From Deltaproteobacteria bacterium (lineage in GTDB: Bacteria > Desulfobacterota > Desulfarculia > Adiutricales > Adiutricaceae), in the NCBI GenBank assembly GCA_031267005.1, contig JAIRZX010000426.1:1-9238 (forward strand): a stretch of 9,238 nt of DNA, written 5' to 3'. Made by a program: the position numbers and the translations under genes. This document shows positions 5,917-9,238 of the stretch, piece by piece (within the stretch, counting starts at the first letter, position 1; each line of letters begins with the position of its first letter). The notes beneath the pieces are model-generated. The model saw only the letters and a list, made by a program, of their open reading frames with translations, did not search any database and was not told where the DNA came from.

Positions 5917-6525
5917 CTAATCGCGGAACTTTCGGGTGATCCCGGCGAAGCAGGGCAGGCCCCCCAGGCGGGCCCGGTCCGCATCGAGCGGAAAGTAACC
6001 CGGCCCGCGGCGGTATCCTCCGGGACAGGAGGCTCCCTGGCGGCTCCCGAGGGAGCCGTAACAGATGATCGTGATGACGGGCGGCACGCGCCGGTTCTCG
6101 CCAAACGAGTATTTGGCCTCCGCCGCTGTCGAAGGATACTCGACGGCCTTGACGGCGCCGAGCTCGCTCGGGGTTGATTTGAACTCGAAAACGCGGAAGG
6201 CGCCGTCTTCCGTATGGCGCATGCCGTCGGGACGCCTCTCCGCCATGGGCGGGTTGGCGAGTTCAGTTTGGGGTTCAGCGGGGCTTCCGGCCATATCGGG
6301 GGCAAAGCCCAAAAACTGAAATATGGCTCCGTGATGTTTTTTTATATGCTGTTTTGGAAAAATACCATTGCCTTGCGGGGGCGCTTTGGCGATTTCCGGG
6401 GCGGCTTCGGTGACGGCCATAACGCCGTCCGGGGCGTTTCCCGCGCCCTCCGCCCGGCACCCCGTACAACGGGAGCGCGTCAGGGGCAGAGCCGAAATAA
6501 CGGTTGTGAAAACCTCGAAAGCCAT
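5917..6525 (-). pseudogene. PD-(D/E)XK nuclease-like protein, Rpn/YhgA-like, probably decayed
   Basis: Numbering is from the ATG at 6525 (202 residues). A PD-(D/E)XK core is visible: ERRPDG with Asp100, and VFEFK with Glu114 and Lys116. These are followed by a helix-like SELGAVKAVEY and a strand-like VPPVITIICYGS (about 146-157). This order recalls Rpn/YhgA-type nucleases (PF04754/PF12784), which promote recombination and often move with mobile DNA. The frame is open further, to 6684, but a plausible promoter at 6620-6648 lies inside that extension, so I prefer 6525. An ATG at 6420 is a second choice that would still keep the core. Neither start has a good ribosome site. Family members are usually longer. 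After TAG at 5917 a different minus frame continues with coding-like sequence to TAA at 5850, which suggests a frameshift near 5940. The third codon positions are GC-rich, unlike the ATPase gene upstream. The family call is tentative. Confidence 0.5.
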
Positions 6526-6619
6526 ATTCTCGATACGCGCCTTGCTGGAAGCCAGCCGGCCGGGCCCTGATTCGGAGACGGCGACATGGCGTCCGGAATA
6601 CGGAAACCCTAGGCAGACT

Positions 6620-6648
6620 ATTGTAAACGACTTCGCCTTTGGGCGCAA
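6620..6648 (-). promoter_or_regulatory. Possible sigma-70 promoter for the nuclease-like gene
   Basis: On the minus strand TTGCGC (6648-6643) and TACAAT (6625-6620) are separated by exactly 17 bp. The -10 matches the consensus at five of six bases and the -35 at three or four. The transcript would start near 6613, about 88 nt before the ATG at 6525. It could be chance, since no second feature supports it. Confidence 0.4.
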
Positions 6649-7090
6649 TCCGCCTTTGTATGCCCGGCTCCCTCGCCGGTTCAAGCGGCGGCGCTCCCGT
6701 CGCCGGGCTCGTGGCGAGGGCCTCTTAAAGATATTGGCGAGGAAGGGCGCTGCTGTTCGGCCGGACTTCGCGCGGCGCCGCGGGAGAGGGGCGCCAGGCC
6801 ATGCGTGATGGGCGAAAGGCTGTCCGGGGCCGTGTCACTAGTATTACCGGCATATGCTCGCCGAATAATAACGGGGCTGCCCGGCGTTGCACCCTCCCCC
6901 AAGGAGGACAGGAGGCTCAAACCTGCTTCCAGAGGCATCCGGGCGTTTTGGTGCAATCCCCGACGCGCCGAGTTCCCGTTCCGGTTCCCGTGCTCGCTCT
7001 CGCTCTCGGAGATCTGAGGCGAGGGGCGGACGTAGCCGCGACAGGCACACCCTTATCCGGACGCGCGGCAGACGGTCGGGTCGTGTCCGA

Positions 7091-7157
7091 GGCTGGCTGG
7101 CGGGTCGGCCGGCCGGCCGGCGGGCGGGCTGGCTGGCTGGCGGGGGAGGGAGGGAGT
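7091..7157. repeat. 4-bp-period low-complexity tract
   Basis: The tract consists of runs of GGCT, GGCC, GGCG and GGGA with a basic period of 4 bp and a few interruptions. A 4-bp period breaks the reading frame, so it is unlikely to be coding. Tracts of this kind are prone to replication slippage. Confidence 0.75.
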
Positions 7158-7443
7158 GGCGTTCATGCGGGTGTTGGAGCGGCTTGCGCGCCGGAAGTTC
7201 CGGCGCCCCCCGCCCCGGGCGACTTCGGGAGCGCCGTCCAGCGGCGCCGGGCCGAGGCAGGGCGCGCAGGTGACTCCAGGGCCCAGCGGCTTTCGGGAAA
7301 TAGAAGTCGCCGTTGCTGCGGTTTTGCAGGATGCCGGTTTCCGAGGACGTTAGGTGCGGGCAAGGGATGCAAAGATGGAGGGCGGGGTAGATCAGCTGCG
7401 GCAGACTGCCTGCGCTGAAGTCCCGGGAAGTGGTTGCCCCTGC

Positions 7444-7465
7444 AAGCCTGAGAGAAGCCAGGCTT
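7444..7465. other. 7-bp inverted repeat downstream of the ATPase gene
   Basis: AAGCCTG (7444-7450) and CAGGCTT (7459-7465) are perfect complements around an 8-nt loop. It lies about 80 bp beyond the stop of the ATPase gene. On the minus strand no T-tract follows. It may be a weak terminator, or a boundary mark of the transferred segment, or chance. Confidence 0.3.
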
Positions 7466-7543
7466 TAGGGTCTTGACTGCCGAAAGGGGAGCGCCGTGGC
7501 CTCGCGCGTTTGTCTGGAGTATCCGTTACCCGGCGTAAAAATG

Positions 7544-9238
7544 TCAGACGACGGCAATGGTTTTGGATTGTTTGTCGGACCAGACGACTTTTTTGAATCT
7601 GACCATCACGTCAGACGTGCCGTAGACAGCAACGGCGGCTCCGTACACGTCAGTGGATTCAACGAGATATTTTTTTGCATAATTTTTTTCTGTTAACTGC
7701 TTAAAAGCATTTCTGATCATCGTTTGGAGTTTACGGGTTATAAATTTCGTTCTCTTTCCTATGACGATTTCGCTGTCAGGGACAGGCATTTCCGCAGTTT
7801 TATTCGAGATAGTTGCTGCCTCGAACTTCATTTCTATGACAACCCATTCGTTATGAGGTCCCTGTACGGCCAGATCGGCCTTGCCTATATCGGAAGCGGC
7901 TTCAGGCATTGATAATTTGTTGCCGAATTCCAGGAGAAGTTGCAATATGGATCTAAAACAGAATTCGTTCTGTTTCACGGAGTCTTGCTGGCCGTGTTGG
8001 TTCCCAGGATTGCGCTGAATTATTCCGGCCAGGATAGCAGAAATGTACAGTTCGCATTTATCCGCGTCGCGGGTTCCGAAAGCATCGAGGAATTGAATAT
8101 ATTTTTGGTTTAGGAATTGTTCATAATCGGATGTTTTTTGGGGAGCTAGGAAACCAGCCAATAGTTCCCGGCGTATCGAATCCCTAATTTCGTTGTTAGG
8201 TATTTCAAGGTGGTATTTTTCGGAGTTGCCTGAACCGGTGACGCTTCTGACTGTCAGGTATCCTGCCTGCATGAGGAGCACGGTAGCGTTTAAGTCGTTC
8301 AAATCCATTTCAGGGAAAGAATCATTGAAGGACAGGTCTTGCCCGAATACTTTGAAATAGTCGATATCGTTCTGGGATATCCGGCTCGTAAGTAATGATG
8401 ATCCTGTTTTATACCAATAATTTTTGAATGATTTTTGTTTAAAAAAGCTAAGTACCGATAAAGGATTGAGCACCTCGGATTCACCGCCCCATGAATATCC
8501 GTTGTACCATTTAATAATGTTGTCGAGAAGGTCATCAACTGCAGAATTCTGGCTGAGTTCCCCTTTTTGTTTCAAAGCCAAGAGAGTTGGCTCAAAATAT
8601 TGAGAAAAAGTCGATTGTATCTCTTGTTTCGTGAACCCGCAAATCGTTGAAAAATATTTATCTAAAGAAATGTCGTAAACAGTGTTCATGCTTGAGAATA
8701 ACGATATTTGTCTGAATTTAGTTATTCCGGTTATTAAAACAAAATGTAAAAAATTTGAGATACATTTGACGGCGGAATAAAATTCGCGAAGAGTGAGTCT
8801 GATCGATTCTAATTCTGTTTTACGTCCGATGTTCCCTATGAGAGGAAAATCGTATTCGTCAATGAGAAGCACAACGTTACGTTTATTGAGTAGTTTTCGA
8901 TCGGTGCTGTTTTGCTGACAAACGGACTGATGTCTCTTGGACAGCTTAAGGATCAGTTCCGCAATCGCGTCGGACGGATTGCTAGCCTCAAGGGAGATGT
9001 CATCATAAAATGCGAAATTCTTTATTCCAAAAAGCAGGGATTCTTCAAACTTGGCAGGGTCAGTCTTTATGGCGTTAAATGGAATGCGGATCACCGGAAA
9101 TGCGTCCCACTTGCTCCCGAGGCGTTTCTCTATCTCGAGTCCTGAAAAGAGCTCACGTTTGCCCTCGAAGATTCTTTGGATCGTGTCAAGCAGAAGGGTC
9201 TTGCCGAATCTCCTGGGACGCGAAAGAAAGATTGGGAC
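7544..9238 (-). CDS. AAA-ATPase / PD-(D/E)XK nuclease fusion (PF09820 + PF08011), N-terminus beyond the window
   Basis: A GTG at 9094 is not the start. The same frame runs open to 9238 and carries the Walker A-like LSRPRRFGKTLLL (visible residues 5-17), diagnostic of this family. In the 564 visible residues the order is Walker A-like, Walker B VVLLIDEYD (122-130), sensor-like FVLITGITKF (166-175), WYNGYSW (244-250), NPLSVLSFF (258-266), then the nuclease core GKADLAV (Asp455) and VIEMK (Glu469, Lys471). Both ATPase and nuclease residues look intact. About 20-50 N-terminal residues are probably missing. Such proteins occur in many, often variable, copies in gut and symbiotic bacteria. Their role is unproven; mobile DNA, defence or recombination have all been considered for related families. 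At roughly 40-45 percent G+C, with A/T-ending codons, it differs sharply from its neighbours, pointing to horizontal transfer. The stop TGA is at 7544-7546. Confidence 0.92.
   Translation of the reverse strand, partial: VPIFLSRPRRFGKTLLLDTIQRIFEGKRELFSGLEIEKRLGSKWDAFPVIRIPFNAIKTDPAKFEESLLFGIKNFAFYDDISLEASNPSDAIAELILKLSKRHQSVCQQNSTDRKLLNKRNVVLLIDEYDFPLIGNIGRKTELESIRLTLREFYSAVKCISNFLHFVLITGITKFRQISLFSSMNTVYDISLDKYFSTICGFTKQEIQSTFSQYFEPTLLALKQKGELSQNSAVDDLLDNIIKWYNGYSWGGESEVLNPLSVLSFFKQKSFKNYWYKTGSSLLTSRISQNDIDYFKVFGQDLSFNDSFPEMDLNDLNATVLLMQAGYLTVRSVTGSGNSEKYHLEIPNNEIRDSIRRELLAGFLAPQKTSDYEQFLNQKYIQFLDAFGTRDADKCELYISAILAGIIQRNPGNQHGQQDSVKQNEFCFRSILQLLLEFGNKLSMPEAASDIGKADLAVQGPHNEWVVIEMKFEAATISNKTAEMPVPDSEIVIGKRTKFITRKLQTMIRNAFKQLTEKNYAKKYLVESTDVYGAAVAVYGTSDVMVRFKKVVWSDKQSKTIAVV

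Larger units (their letters stand above)
6649..7543. other. Gene-free region between the two nuclease-type genes
   Basis: I see no credible gene in these roughly 900 bp. The longest open frames (for example 6801-7418 plus) are Arg/Gly/Ala-rich, lack a ribosome site and resemble no family I know. The stretch contains a tetranucleotide GGCC/GGCT/GGGA tract at 7091-7157 and a 7-bp inverted repeat at 7444-7465. The high G+C of this region stops abruptly near 7540, where the AT-rich ATPase gene ends. Confidence 0.55.

Noticed and set aside
6165..6200. tRNA-like TTGAACTCGAA segment
   Set aside because: No acceptor or anticodon arms can be folded around it, and it lies inside the nuclease-like reading frame next to the EFK motif.
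6801..7418. 205-codon plus-strand frame
   Set aside because: It crosses the 4-bp-period tract, is Arg/Gly/Ala-rich and has no recognisable motif or ribosome site.

Overview
The window looks like chromosome of a GC-rich Gram-negative bacterium. By eye most of it is about two-thirds or more G+C. Two proteins carry Sec-type signal peptides followed by long Pro/Ala-rich linkers. Together with a beta-class carbonic anhydrase and a standard RecN, this would fit a Desulfobacterota/Deltaproteobacteria-like organism, but the lineage is an inference and is not proven by the sequence. Every gene I can support lies on the minus strand. Only about 60-65 percent of the window is coding, which is low for a bacterium, and the gene-free stretches are full of short tandem repeats and G-runs.

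Right to left, in the direction of transcription: at 7544-9238 there is the greater part of an AAA-ATPase/PD-(D/E)XK nuclease fusion protein of the PF09820 plus PF08011 (former DUF1703) type, running off the right edge. It is far more AT-rich than everything else and is probably recently acquired. At about 5917-6525 there is a smaller, GC-rich reading frame with a PD...EFK nuclease core resembling Rpn/YhgA-type recombination-promoting nucleases. It is probably a decayed gene. From 5916 to 5031 there is no gene, but there is an array of four hairpins spaced exactly 28 bp apart. At 3357-5030 lies recN, complete, with all its ATPase motifs. The 960 bp after it hold an 18/19-bp minisatellite and, at the far end, a strong extended -10 promoter.

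That promoter drives a two-gene unit, a secreted beta-carbonic anhydrase (1389-2396) followed 36 bp later by a secreted beta-sandwich protein of unknown function (558-1352). A very GC-rich hairpin with a UUCG loop closes the unit at 514-540. The first 500 bases hold two G-quadruplex motifs around a 4 x 9-bp repeat and no gene.

Functionally there are three separate stories: an envelope CO2/bicarbonate enzyme with an uncharacterised partner, a housekeeping double-strand-break repair gene, and a stretch of transferred nuclease genes. I see no CRISPR array, rRNA, tRNA or complete insertion sequence. I do not see a clear-cut new multi-gene system. The best leads are the carbonic anhydrase/partner pair and the 28-bp hairpin array.
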